Source: WTFY01 sp965214675
Lineage (GTDB): Bacteria; Pseudomonadota; Gammaproteobacteria; UBA4575
Assembly (NCBI GenBank): GCA_965214675.1
Contig: OZ243969.1
Coordinates: forward strand, 186,001 to 250,000
Direction: 5' to 3'
Length of the DNA: 64,000 bases
The notes under the pieces were generated by a model, which saw nothing but the letters and a program-made list of their open reading frames with translations, was not told the origin of the DNA and did not search any database. The position numbers and the translations under genes were made by a program. Shown piece by piece: positions 9,687 to 18,896 of this stretch; the first letter of the stretch is position 1, and every line of letters starts with the position of its first letter.

Positions 9687-10922
9687 TTACACCAGAATTT
9701 GCCGGGGCTTGGGGTGGCTCAGGAATTCCAGCGGGCTGGCACTGTAGCCGTAGGCCCCGGACTGGAACACCACAAGCAGGTCACCGATTTCAGCTTTTGG
9801 CAAATCCATGTCCTTGGCGAGCACATCCAACGGGGTGCACAGCGGCCCGACGACCGACACGGTCTCGGTGGACTCTCCCAGCCGGTTGCCAATGGCAATC
9901 GGATAGTTTCTGCGAAGCGCCTGGCCAAAATTGCCACTGGCGGCGAGGTGGTGATGTAGTCCACCATCGCATACCAGGTAGGTCGTACCCCGGGAAACCT
10001 TGCGGTCCGTAATCCGCGCAAGGTACAGGCCGGCCTCACCCACCAGGTAACGACCCAGCTCGATAATGATTTTGGTAGCTCCAAAGTCTTCCCGGTACTC
10101 ATCCATCAGCCCCCCTAGATGTTCCATTACCAGGGTCACTTCAAGTGGAGCATCCCCCGGGAAATAGGGAATTCCGAAGCCGCCCCCGATGTTCAGTGTT
10201 TTTATCGGTGTACCCGCATGGTCTGCAAGCTGTTTTGCCAGCGCGAAGGTTTTTTTCTGTGCATCGATGAGGGCGTCTGCCTGCAGGACCTGGGCACCGC
10301 TGAAAATGTGGAAGCCAACAAAATTCAAAGGCGATGAGGAAATCTTCTTGAGCAGGTCCGGTGCGGCCTCGGCATCCACACCGAAAGGCTGGGAGCCCCC
10401 CGAGGTCTTGATGCCGGAGGCCTTGAGCTGGAAATCCGGATTGATGCGCAAGGCGGCAGTGGCGGCATGACCGATTTCATCACAGAGCTTGATAATGCGA
10501 TTGAATTCAACCTCTGATTCGAGGTTCAGGGTAATGCCCGCGATGATGGCCTCTCTCAGTTCCCACTCGGATTTGCCAGGACCTGCAAAGCTGATGTTTT
10601 CTGCCGGCATGCCGCTGCATATGGCAACCTTGAGTTCCTGGCCGGAGGAAACATCCAGTCCGTGTACCTGCATGGCAATGTCACTGATGACCTCCTGCAT
10701 CGGATTGGCCTTGACCGCATAGTGCAAACACGCGCGCGAGGGAAGCAAGGCCTTCAGGTGATTGATGCGATCACGAATCACCTGCCGGCTGTAGATGTAC
10801 ATGGGTGTGGGTCCATAGTGCTCAACCAGGTCGCCAAGCGTTTGGCCAGCAACCACCAGGCTGGAGCCTTGCCTGTCAAAAAGCTGCTGAGGGCTGTAGT
10901 GCTGAAGTTCAGGACGAGTCAT
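9687..10922 (-). CDS. PLP-dependent decarboxylase, exosortase A system-associated type
   Basis: 411 aa fold-type III (ornithine/diaminopimelate-type) decarboxylase. The PLP lysine is Lys71 in YAVKANPM. The GGGFGIPY glycine loop and a C-terminal VFQSGAYGYSASPLEFLSHP follow; the latter resembles diaminopimelate decarboxylase but is typical of the exosortase-associated subfamily. It starts 4 nt after the ligase stop, so the two are one operon. The substrate is unknown; coupling with a ligase and a carrier protein suggests modification of a tethered amino acid. Ordinary LysA is less likely given this context. Confidence 0.8.
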   Translation of the reverse strand: MTRPELQHYSPQQLFDRQGSSLVVAGQTLGDLVEHYGPTPMYIYSRQVIRDRINHLKALLPSRACLHYAVKANPMQEVISDIAMQVHGLDVSSGQELKVAICSGMPAENISFAGPGKSEWELREAIIAGITLNLESEVEFNRIIKLCDEIGHAATAALRINPDFQLKASGIKTSGGSQPFGVDAEAAPDLLKKISSSPLNFVGFHIFSGAQVLQADALIDAQKKTFALAKQLADHAGTPIKTLNIGGGFGIPYFPGDAPLEVTLVMEHLGGLMDEYREDFGATKIIIELGRYLVGEAGLYLARITDRKVSRGTTYLVCDGGLHHHLAASGNFGQALRRNYPIAIGNRLGESTETVSVVGPLCTPLDVLAKDMDLPKAEIGDLLVVFQSGAYGYSASPLEFLSHPKPRQILV

Positions 10923-10926
10923 GTCA

Positions 10927-12516
10927 TCACGTTTGAGTCAGTGCGGATTGATACTGGGCGGCCAGTCTCATGCGATCGAACTTGCCATTGGTATTGCAGG
11001 GAATCGCGTCCGTCCAGATGTACCGCTCAGGTACCATATACCGGGGCAAGAGATCCTTTAGATACTGGTCCAGTTCCAATTCCACTACTTCAGGGTCCTC
11101 ATCGGTGGTGCAGATCAGAAATACAGCCTGACCCCGTTGTGGATGCGCCACACCAAAGGCCACGGCTTCCCGGATACCGCCATGCTGACTGGCGGGTCCT
11201 TCGATTTCAGCCGGGCTGACCCGGTATCCCGAGGTCTTGATCATCTCATTCTTGCGCCCGACATAGTAGAAGTACCCGTCGCAGTCCTGTCGGGCGAGGT
11301 CACCAGACCAAGCCACGATCTCGCTGGCCTCAGGTGCATCATCTGAATCGACTGCCAGTGGCCTGAATCGTAACCCGGTTTCCCTGGAGTTGTTCCAGTA
11401 CCCTTGTGCAACCAAAGGGCCGCCATGCACCAGCTCGCCGACCTCATCCGGCACACAGGGTGAGCCGTCGGGATGTACAACAGCTACCGTAGCATTCGGG
11501 ATGGCCTTGCCGATCGAGGTTGACCGGGAGTGGACTTCATGGGGCGGCAAATAGGTCGACCGGAAAGCCTCTGTGAAGCCATACATCAGGTAGATGTCGG
11601 TTTCCGGAAGCCTTCCGGCAAGTGCCTGGACGGTGGTTTCGGGCAGGACGTCACCGGAACTGGTGATATAGCGAAGCGTTCTGCCGGCAGTCTTTGGCCA
11701 GGGCAGATGACAGAGCTGCTGCCAGAGTGACGGTACGCCCGCAAGCCCTGTAATCCGTTCACCTTCCAGGGCCTTCAGGATGTCCCTGGGCAAAAGATAA
11801 TCGAGCATCACCACAGTGGCACCGACACTGAGCGCAGTGCTCAACTGGCTGAACCCGTAGTCAAAGCTGAAGGGCAATACCGCAAGGATTCGGTCCTCGT
11901 GTGTGTTTTTCAGGTAAGTGACCACACTTTCAGCCCCGGTAGACAAGTTCTTGTGAGTCAGCATGACCCCTTTGGGAAGGCCGGTACTCCCGGACGTATA
12001 GAAGATGGCTGCAAGGTCCGACGCTCGGACTTCTGTGCATGCCGGGTCGGGATGTGCACAAAATTCCTGCCAGCCTTCGACATGGATGGCCTGGTCCGTA
12101 TCCTGTGATTGAAAGGTGTCCTGGTCAACCAGCACGACTGTGTGCAGGCACGAGCTGTGTACAAGCGTCTTGCGCAGCGCGGCTAGCCGGCTGGATGTGG
12201 TTACCAGTACCTCCATGCTGCAGTCATCAAGCAGATGGGCCACTTGTCCGGATTTGAAGGCCGGGTTCACCGGCACAAGACAGGCACCGGCATTAAATAC
12301 TCCGAAAAAGGCGACGACCGCCTCAATGCAGGGCGGCAGGTACACTCCGACACGTGTTCCGTGTGCAAGTCCCGCATGCATACATCCGCCCGCAAAATGC
12401 CTGCATGCCGCGTGCAGGCTGGCGTAGGTAATTCTTTTTGTACGGTACTCGAGCGCGATCTTGTCGGGCTGGTTTTGTGCCTGTTCGCACAACGACGAGT
12501 GAAGTAGCGTGGACAT
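10927..12516 (-). CDS. AMP-forming acyl-CoA/acyl-ACP ligase, exosortase A system-associated type
   Basis: 529 aa adenylate-forming enzyme. The P-loop TSGSTGLPKGVML lies at about 172-184, YGFTEAFRSTYLPP is the A5-like motif, and SGDLARQDCDGYFYYVGR and KTSGYRVSP are the hinge and A8 motifs. The C-terminal NGKFDRMRLA carries the catalytic lysine. It is first gene of a two-gene minus-strand operon with the decarboxylase. It probably activates a carboxylic substrate and loads it onto the nearby carrier protein. No exosortase, sortase target or glycosyltransferase is present in the window. Confidence 0.82.
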   Translation of the reverse strand: MSTLLHSSLCEQAQNQPDKIALEYRTKRITYASLHAACRHFAGGCMHAGLAHGTRVGVYLPPCIEAVVAFFGVFNAGACLVPVNPAFKSGQVAHLLDDCSMEVLVTTSSRLAALRKTLVHSSCLHTVVLVDQDTFQSQDTDQAIHVEGWQEFCAHPDPACTEVRASDLAAIFYTSGSTGLPKGVMLTHKNLSTGAESVVTYLKNTHEDRILAVLPFSFDYGFSQLSTALSVGATVVMLDYLLPRDILKALEGERITGLAGVPSLWQQLCHLPWPKTAGRTLRYITSSGDVLPETTVQALAGRLPETDIYLMYGFTEAFRSTYLPPHEVHSRSTSIGKAIPNATVAVVHPDGSPCVPDEVGELVHGGPLVAQGYWNNSRETGLRFRPLAVDSDDAPEASEIVAWSGDLARQDCDGYFYYVGRKNEMIKTSGYRVSPAEIEGPASQHGGIREAVAFGVAHPQRGQAVFLICTTDEDPEVVELELDQYLKDLLPRYMVPERYIWTDAIPCNTNGKFDRMRLAAQYQSALTQT

Positions 12517-12836
12517 GGCGGTAGTCTATTCCCGGGAACTCGTGTAGAACAAGCCAGCAGCGAGCCTGCGGCGTTAGGCATGCAATTGCGAGGCCGCCTG
12601 CCTTTATACGGTTGGCTGGATGCGTTGGACCGGTCAAACCCTTGTGCGGGACACCCCGGGAACGGCTGTGAAGAGCAGGCTGCTATCGGCGGGTAATTAC
12701 GGAAGTTTCGTCTGCGATTTCTGGGTTTGTTTGTTCGAATCTTGTTAATATCCTACCCACTTGCCGTTTGCATGCTGATGAACATCATTATCCGGTTTTT
12801 TATCCATTCAATTCACGACCCTGACGTTGATCCCCA
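12517..12836. other. Intergenic region between ligase and pheA
   Basis: A 320-bp divergent spacer. It must contain promoters for the ligase operon (minus) and pheA (plus). An AT-rich stretch near 12727-12750 (TTGTTC, then TTAATAT) is the only promoter-like text seen on the plus strand and its spacing is poor. No coding frame with family resemblance is visible. Confidence 0.5.
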
Positions 12837-13916
12837 ATGAGTGAAGAGCTAGAACACCTGCGCCAGCAGATTGACTCTGTAGACCGCAGCTTGCTGGAGA
12901 TGATCACTGAACGCGCGGAACTGGCGTTACAGATTGCCCAGGTGAAGGCGGAGACGGGCGAAACAGAAAGCTTCTATCGCCCGGACCGTGAGGCGCGGGT
13001 ACTCAAAAGTGCCCTTGAGCGTAACCGGGGCCCACTGTCCGATGAGGAGATGGCCCGCCTGATTCGTGAAATCATGTCGGCCTGTCTTGCGCTGGAGCAG
13101 CCATTGCAGGTTGCTTTCCTCGGGCCTTCCGGGACCTTCACTGAAGCAGCGGCGCGAAAGCATTTCGGGAATTCGGTGCACACGCTGGCGGCCAATTCAA
13201 TCGACGATGTGTTTCGTGAAGTCGAGACCGACAATGCCGACTATGGCATTGTGCCGATCGAAAATTCAACGCAGGGTATTGTCAACAGCACGCTGGATAT
13301 GTTTCTTGAGTCCATGCTCAAGATTGTCGGGGAAGTCGAGCTGCTTGTCCGCCAGCACCTGATGAGTACAGTTTCCGCGTTGTCAGACATCAAGGTTCTG
13401 TATGCTCACCAGCAGTCCCTGGCACAGTGCAAGCACTGGCTGAAGGCAAATCTGGTGCAGGCCGAACAGGTGGCGGTATACAGTAATGCGGAAGCGGCCC
13501 GGCGTGCGGCCGAGGAGCCAAATTCTGCAGCGATTGCCAGCATGGAAGCGGCCCATCACTACGGCCTGAGTATCCTGAAGAAAAACATCCAGGATTCCGC
13601 GGACAACACCACACGTTTTCTGATTATCGGCAAGCAGAAAATTGGTCCGACCGGAGAGGACAAGACCACCTTGCTGGTCTCGGCAAAAAACAAGCCCGGC
13701 GCGCTCTACAGTCTGCTCAAGCCGCTTGCTGAAAACAATGTCAGCATGACACGAATCGAATCGAGGCCTTCACACTGTGTGAATTGGGAATATGTGTTTT
13801 TCCTGGACCTCGATGGTCATCTAGAAAATGCTGCAGTCAAGCACTCACTCGATGCCCTTCGGGCTGAAGCCGGTCTGCTGAAGATCCTTGGCTCCTACCC
13901 CAAGGCCGTGCTTTGA
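12837..13916 (+). CDS. pheA: Bifunctional chorismate mutase / prephenate dehydratase
   Basis: 359 aa P-protein. Residues 1-85 are an AroQ chorismate mutase, with LRQQIDSVDRSLLEMI and the FYRPDREA region. Residues about 90-270 are prephenate dehydratase with FLGPSGTFTEAAA and the catalytic DNADYGIVPIENSTQG/TTRF motifs. Residues about 280-355 are an ACT domain with the ESRPS phenylalanine-binding motif, so feedback inhibition by phenylalanine is expected. In Pseudomonas serC is immediately upstream and hisC follows; here hisC is missing and tyrA follows after 21 nt. Confidence 0.96.
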   Translation: MSEELEHLRQQIDSVDRSLLEMITERAELALQIAQVKAETGETESFYRPDREARVLKSALERNRGPLSDEEMARLIREIMSACLALEQPLQVAFLGPSGTFTEAAARKHFGNSVHTLAANSIDDVFREVETDNADYGIVPIENSTQGIVNSTLDMFLESMLKIVGEVELLVRQHLMSTVSALSDIKVLYAHQQSLAQCKHWLKANLVQAEQVAVYSNAEAARRAAEEPNSAAIASMEAAHHYGLSILKKNIQDSADNTTRFLIIGKQKIGPTGEDKTTLLVSAKNKPGALYSLLKPLAENNVSMTRIESRPSHCVNWEYVFFLDLDGHLENAAVKHSLDALRAEAGLLKILGSYPKAVL

Positions 13917-13937
13917 GGCGTCCTGCCCTGCAATTTG

Positions 13938-14801
13938 ATGTTCGGTAAAGTCTACTTGGTCGGTGTGGGCCTGATTAACGGTTCACTTGCAAAGGACTTG
14001 AAACGACTGGACCTGGCCAAGGTGGTAACAGGCCTGGGACGTGATCGCCAGCGTTTGGCGGGTGCGCAGTCTGCAGGCATCATCGACGAATACGCCCTGC
14101 TTGAGGAAGCGAATGTCGCCGAGGCGGATGTCGTGGTCCTCGGGGTTCCGGTCACTAAAACTGCCGAGGTGCTGGAAGCCATCAGACCCAGCCTCAATCC
14201 CCATACCGTGCTGAGCGATGTAGGGAGCACCAAATGCAGTGTCCTCCAGGCGGTGAGCGAGGTGTTCGGCGAGGTCCCTTCCAGGTTTGTCCCCGGTCAT
14301 CCGATCGCCGGCAGTGAACAGATCGGCTACGAGCATGCGAGGGACAACCTGTTCCAGGGATGCAAGGTGATCCTGACCCCGACGGAGCACACCGATGTCG
14401 ATGCGTTACAAAGTATCCGGGCGATGTGGAAAGCGACCGGTGCGCAGGTCGATGAACTGAGTGCCGAGCAACATGATCTCATCCTGTCGGCCACCAGCCA
14501 CCTGCCGCACATGGTGGCCTACACCCTGGTGAATTATCTGGAAGCAAGGCCCGATGCCGAGGACATTTTCAACTACGCAGCCGCCGGCTTTTATGACTTC
14601 ACACGCATCGCATCCAGCAGTCCGGCCATGTGGACAGATATTTGCCTGGCCAACCGCGAAGAATTGCTGACCTCCATCGACGGGTTTGGACAGTTATTGA
14701 AAGAGTTGCGCTCACTCATCAGTGAGAACGATACGGAGGCGCTTTACGGGTTCCTTGAGCGGGCCAAGCACCTGCGCGATTTCAATTCCGTGAAGAAGTA
14801 G
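13938..14801 (+). CDS. tyrA: Prephenate/arogenate dehydrogenase TyrA
   Basis: 287 aa from ATG 13938; a TTG sits one codon before. It has the NAD-binding fold, then SDVGSTK, PGHPIAGSEQIGYEHA and the HLPHMVAY catalytic region of prephenate dehydrogenases. The enzyme makes 4-hydroxyphenylpyruvate, the tyrosine precursor. The dinucleotide loop reads GVGLINGS where the family usually has GxGLIGGS, an Asn for Gly replacement. It is separate from aroA, whereas in pseudomonads the two are often fused. Confidence 0.94.
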   Translation: MFGKVYLVGVGLINGSLAKDLKRLDLAKVVTGLGRDRQRLAGAQSAGIIDEYALLEEANVAEADVVVLGVPVTKTAEVLEAIRPSLNPHTVLSDVGSTKCSVLQAVSEVFGEVPSRFVPGHPIAGSEQIGYEHARDNLFQGCKVILTPTEHTDVDALQSIRAMWKATGAQVDELSAEQHDLILSATSHLPHMVAYTLVNYLEARPDAEDIFNYAAAGFYDFTRIASSSPAMWTDICLANREELLTSIDGFGQLLKELRSLISENDTEALYGFLERAKHLRDFNSVKK

Positions 14802-14822
14802 GGCTGTCCCTGCACCTCGTCT

Positions 14823-16124
14823 ATGGATAACACCTGCTTTCAACTGTTGCCGCAGGGTCGATGCACCGGCGACCTGGTTCCACCGGGTGACAAGTCCATC
14901 TCGCATCGTGCCGTCATGCTGGCTTCCTTGGCTGAAGGGACGAGTGAGGTCCAGGGATTCTTGCCCTCCGAGGACTGCCTGGCGACCCTGGGCGCATTCC
15001 GAAGCATGGGTGTGCAGGTGCACTGGCTGACCCCGGACAGGATCCGGGTCCACGGGGTAGGGCGCCTTGGACTGAAGGCCCCTGACGGCGTGCTGGATTT
15101 GGGAAATTCGGGGACGGCGCTGCGCATTCTGGCCGGTATCCTGTGCGCGCAGACATTTGCCTCTACCCTGAGCGGCGACACCTCGCTCAACCGGCGTCCC
15201 ATGAAACGCATAGCCGATCCCTTGCAAGCGATGGGCGCACACATTAGCTTGCAGGAAACCGGTACACCGCCGCTTGAAATTCGACCGTGCACCGGGTTGC
15301 AGGGCATTGACTATGTGCTGCCGGTGGCCAGCGCCCAGGTGAAGTCATGCCTGCTGCTTGCCGGACTGTATGCCCAGGGCAGTACCTGCGTGAGCGAGCC
15401 GGTACGCTGTCGTGACCACACTGAAAAAATGCTGCGGACCTTCTCCTATCCTGTCGAGACTCAAGACCGGCAGGTGTGTCTTGTCGGCGGCCGCTCCCTG
15501 GTCGCCACCGAGGTCGACATTCCCGGGGACTTGTCCTCGGCAGCCTTTTTTATCGTTGGCACCCTGATCTCGTCATCTTCACAGCTGACGGTAAGAAATG
15601 TCGGCATCAACCCAACGCGAAGCGGCGTCATCGAGATTCTGCAACTCATGGGTGCGAGGATTGATATCCGCAACAAGAGAAACTATGGTGAGGAGCCCGT
15701 GGCTGACCTTGTTGTAACCAGCAGCCCCCTGCACGGTGCAGACATCCCGCGTGAACTGATTGCCGATGCCATTGATGAATTTCCGGTCCTGTTCGTTGCC
15801 GCCGCCTGCGCGAAGGGCACCACACAATTGAGCGGTGCAGAAGAATTGCGTAGCAAGGAATCAGATCGAATACGCACCATGGTGGCCGGACTGCAAACGC
15901 TTGGAATCCAGGCGCAGGAAAAACCGGACGGTGTGACGATCAGAGGCGGCGGGTTTACGGGTGGCACTGTGCACAGTGGCGGTGATCATCGTGTGGCGAT
16001 GGCCTTTGCCACCGCCTCACTGGTCGCATCGGATGCGATCACTGTCATGGATACCGCTCCGGTGGCAACCTCGTTCCCGAACTTCGTGGGCTTGGCTACC
16101 GAACTGGGATTCTTGTTCGAATAG
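14823..16124 (+). CDS. aroA: 3-phosphoshikimate 1-carboxyvinyltransferase (EPSP synthase)
   Basis: 433 aa. It joins shikimate 3-phosphate and phosphoenolpyruvate in the chorismate pathway. Substrate-binding residues are seen in PGDKSISHRA (Lys24, Ser25), LDLGNSGTALRIL, SGDTSLNRRPM, and the C-terminal SGAEELRSKESDRI. The spacing to tyrA is 21 nt and to cmk 2 nt, consistent with one transcript pheA-tyrA-aroA-cmk. Confidence 0.97.
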   Translation: MDNTCFQLLPQGRCTGDLVPPGDKSISHRAVMLASLAEGTSEVQGFLPSEDCLATLGAFRSMGVQVHWLTPDRIRVHGVGRLGLKAPDGVLDLGNSGTALRILAGILCAQTFASTLSGDTSLNRRPMKRIADPLQAMGAHISLQETGTPPLEIRPCTGLQGIDYVLPVASAQVKSCLLLAGLYAQGSTCVSEPVRCRDHTEKMLRTFSYPVETQDRQVCLVGGRSLVATEVDIPGDLSSAAFFIVGTLISSSSQLTVRNVGINPTRSGVIEILQLMGARIDIRNKRNYGEEPVADLVVTSSPLHGADIPRELIADAIDEFPVLFVAAACAKGTTQLSGAEELRSKESDRIRTMVAGLQTLGIQAQEKPDGVTIRGGGFTGGTVHSGGDHRVAMAFATASLVASDAITVMDTAPVATSFPNFVGLATELGFLFE

Positions 16125-16126
16125 GG

Positions 16127-16813
16127 ATGCAAATGATGTCAGAAGCAACCATTCCAGTGGTAACCATTGACGGTCCGGCGGGATCGGGCAAGGGCACCAT
16201 TGCCATTCAGCTTGCCAAGCAACTGGGCTACCATTATCTCGGCAGCGGAACCCTGTACCGTATCCTGGCCTTGTACAAACTGCAGCGCCTGCGCGAGGTG
16301 GATGATCTGCAGGCTCTGCTGGATGAATGTGAACCCCTGCGCATTGTCTTTAAACCCATGCAGGAGGAAGGTGTCGTGCAGGTACTGGTCGATGATGAGG
16401 ATGTATCGGATGCACTTCGAACGGAAGAATGTGCCAAAGAGGCCTCGCAGCTTGCGGTGCGCCCACAAGTCCGTGAGGCGCTGTTGAAAAAGCAGCTCGG
16501 GTTTCGAATGCCCCCCGGGCTGGTCGCGGAAGGGCGCGATATGGGCACCGTGGTCTTTCCGGATGCAGGACACAAGATTTATCTCACAGCCAGTGCCGAA
16601 GAGCGTGCGCGCAGACGTCAGAAACAGTTGAGGAAACAAGGGATTAGTGCTACGCTTGACCGTCTTTTGGCGGAGATCAGAGCGCGTGACAGCCTCGATA
16701 AGGAGCGTCCCGTCTCGCCGCTGAGACCGGCTGCAGATGCAGTCCGGGTGGATTCAACCGATTTATCGATCGTCCAGGTGGTAGAACATATTGCTGCGCT
16801 GGTGCAGCGATAA
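16127..16813 (+). CDS. cmk: Cytidylate kinase
   Basis: 228 aa. It phosphorylates CMP/dCMP. The P-loop is DGPAGSGKGT, followed by YLGSGTLYRILAL for the nucleotide site and LVAEGRDMGTVVFPDA. The start could be ATG 16127, 16133 or 16136; all are two to twelve nucleotides after the aroA stop, so translation is probably coupled. The next gene is rpsA, as is standard. Confidence 0.96.
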   Translation: MQMMSEATIPVVTIDGPAGSGKGTIAIQLAKQLGYHYLGSGTLYRILALYKLQRLREVDDLQALLDECEPLRIVFKPMQEEGVVQVLVDDEDVSDALRTEECAKEASQLAVRPQVREALLKKQLGFRMPPGLVAEGRDMGTVVFPDAGHKIYLTASAEERARRRQKQLRKQGISATLDRLLAEIRARDSLDKERPVSPLRPAADAVRVDSTDLSIVQVVEHIAALVQR

Positions 16814-16852
16814 GTGATTTGTATACAACTAAAGAAATAACAGTAGTTTTTT

Positions 16853-18541
16853 ATGGCTGAAAGTTTTGCCCAGCTTTTGGAAGAAAGCGAAGACAACATC
16901 AATACCCAACCTGGGACCATTATCAACGGTACGGTCGTCGACATCGGCAAGGATGCAGTGGTCGTCAATGCCGGACTCAAGTCTGAAGGCATGATCCCGA
17001 TCGAGCAGTTCCAGATGGACAACGGCCAACTGGAAGTGGAAGTCGGTGACGAAGTCGAGGTCGCTCTGGATGCCTTGGAAGATGGCTACGGAGAGACCAA
17101 GCTTTCACGTGAAAAGGCCCGGCGTGCCCGTGCCTGGACAGAGTTGGAACGTATTCACGAAGCCGGTGAGTCAGTCACAGGCATTATCACAGGCAAGGTC
17201 AAGGGCGGGTTCACCGTGGAGTTGCGCGACCTTCGTGCATTCTTGCCAAGTTCACTGGTCGATATACGCCCGGTCCGCGATACCACCTATCTCGAGGGCC
17301 GTGAACTGGAATTCAAGCTCGTCAAGATTGACACCAAGCGCAACAACATCGTGGTCTCGCGTCGTGCAGTGGTGGAATCAGAATACAGTGTCGAGCGCGA
17401 GGAGTTGATCAACACGCTGAAAGAAGGCGCGGTGATCAAGGGCATCGTCAAGAACCTGACCGACTACGGCGCATTCCTGGACCTGGGCGGTGTCGATGGT
17501 CTGCTGCACATCACGGACATGGCCTGGAAGCGGGTCAAGCATCCCAGCGAGATCGTATCGATCGGTGATGAAATCGACGTGCGGGTATTGAAGTTTGACA
17601 AGGAAAAGACCCGCGTATCGCTGGGCCTGAAGCAGCTCAATGATGACCCCTGGGGCGGGATCGAACGCCGTTATCCCGAGGGCACCCGGGTGTTTGGCAA
17701 AGTCACCAATATTGCTGACTATGGCTGTTTCGTTGAAATTGAAGAGGGCATTGAGGGCCTGGCCCATGTGTCCGAGATGGACTGGACCAACAAGAATGTA
17801 AGCCCGGCAAAGATTGCCTCGCTTGGCGATGAAGTCGAGGTCATGATTCTGGATATTGACAAGGAACGGCGCAGGATTTCACTCGGCATGAAGCAGTGCC
17901 AGCCCAACCCCTGGGAGGACTTTGCCAGCAAGCACAGCCGGGGCAGCGAAGCGACCGGCACGATCAAGTCGATTACGGACTTCGGAATCTTTGTGGGTCT
18001 GGAAGGGGGCATCGACGGTCTGGTGCATTTGTCGGACCTGTCCTGGAACCAGCCCGGTGAAGAGGCGGTTCGAGCCTACAAGAAGGGTGACGAGTTGCGG
18101 GCACAGGTGCTTTCGGTAGATGCCGAGCGTGAGCGGATTTCGCTGGGCGTCAAGCAGTTGGTACAGAACTCGTTTTCTGCATGGATCGCGGAAAACCCCA
18201 AAGGCAGTATCGTCAAGGGTACGGTCAGCAAGCTGGATGCCAAGGCCGCGATCGTTTCGCTGGCAGAGGGTGTTGAGGGCGTGCTGAAGGCTTCTGAAAT
18301 TGCCCGTGATCGCGTTGAGGATATCCGCACCGCACTCAAGGAAGGCGAGGAAGTCGAGGCCAAGTTTACCGGGGTAGACAAGAAGTCCAGGATGATCACT
18401 CTTTCAATCAAGGCTAAAGAGTCGCAGGAAGAGGCCGAAGCGATGCAGGACTACAGCAGCAGCGAGTCGGCGGCCACCAACCTGGGGGATATACTGAAGG
18501 AATCCATTGAGGAGAATAAGGACAGTTCCAAGGAAGCATAA
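16853..18541 (+). CDS. rpsA: 30S ribosomal protein S1
   Basis: 562 aa with six S1 RNA-binding repeats (roughly 20-90, 105-170, 190-260, 275-345, 360-432, 447-520); each middle repeat shows the YGAFLDLGGVDGLLHITDM-type core. S1 brings mRNAs with weak Shine-Dalgarno sites to the ribosome. Its own start (ATG 16853) is preceded by AGTAGTTTTTT with no Shine-Dalgarno sequence. That fits the known S1 autoregulation in E. coli, where the mRNA itself lacks a strong site. A TATACA (16822-16827) in the cmk-rpsA spacer is a possible -10. Confidence 0.98.
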   Translation: MAESFAQLLEESEDNINTQPGTIINGTVVDIGKDAVVVNAGLKSEGMIPIEQFQMDNGQLEVEVGDEVEVALDALEDGYGETKLSREKARRARAWTELERIHEAGESVTGIITGKVKGGFTVELRDLRAFLPSSLVDIRPVRDTTYLEGRELEFKLVKIDTKRNNIVVSRRAVVESEYSVEREELINTLKEGAVIKGIVKNLTDYGAFLDLGGVDGLLHITDMAWKRVKHPSEIVSIGDEIDVRVLKFDKEKTRVSLGLKQLNDDPWGGIERRYPEGTRVFGKVTNIADYGCFVEIEEGIEGLAHVSEMDWTNKNVSPAKIASLGDEVEVMILDIDKERRRISLGMKQCQPNPWEDFASKHSRGSEATGTIKSITDFGIFVGLEGGIDGLVHLSDLSWNQPGEEAVRAYKKGDELRAQVLSVDAERERISLGVKQLVQNSFSAWIAENPKGSIVKGTVSKLDAKAAIVSLAEGVEGVLKASEIARDRVEDIRTALKEGEEVEAKFTGVDKKSRMITLSIKAKESQEEAEAMQDYSSSESAATNLGDILKESIEENKDSSKEA

Positions 18542-18590
18542 TAATAACTAGACAGGAGAGAGTGCCATGGGGGCTGGAGATCATAAAAAC

Positions 18591-18884
18591 ATGATCACGA
18601 AATCAGAGTTGATCGAAAACATTGCTTCTCAGCAAAACCACCTTGCATACAAGGACATCGAACTTTCGATCAAAAGCATTCTGGAACAGATGAGTACCTC
18701 GCTTTCCCGAGGCGAGCGTATCGAGGTTCGTGGATTCGGGAGCTTTTCCTTGCATTTTCGCCCACCCCGTATCGGGCGAAACCCCAAGACCGGTGATGCG
18801 GTCTCTTTACCGGGCAAGCACGTGCCCCATTTCAAGCCAGGAAAGGAACTGCGCGAACGGGTGAACCGGTCCCAGACAGGCTGA
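18591..18884 (+). CDS. ihfB: Integration host factor beta subunit
   Basis: 97 aa from ATG 18591, matching the family start (M-x-TKSELIE). A second in-frame ATG at 18567 would add eight residues and has a better Shine-Dalgarno (AGGAG at 18554-18558, 8 nt spacing), so the true start is open. The DNA-bending arm is RIGRNPKTGDAVSLPGKHVP and the ends GSFSLHFR and HFKPGKEL are standard. It pairs with IhfA (58.7 kb). IHF also assists tyrosine integrases, of which two full ones lie in this window. Confidence 0.96.
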   Translation: MITKSELIENIASQQNHLAYKDIELSIKSILEQMSTSLSRGERIEVRGFGSFSLHFRPPRIGRNPKTGDAVSLPGKHVPHFKPGKELRERVNRSQTG

Positions 18885-18896
18885 GCACGCAGCCGA

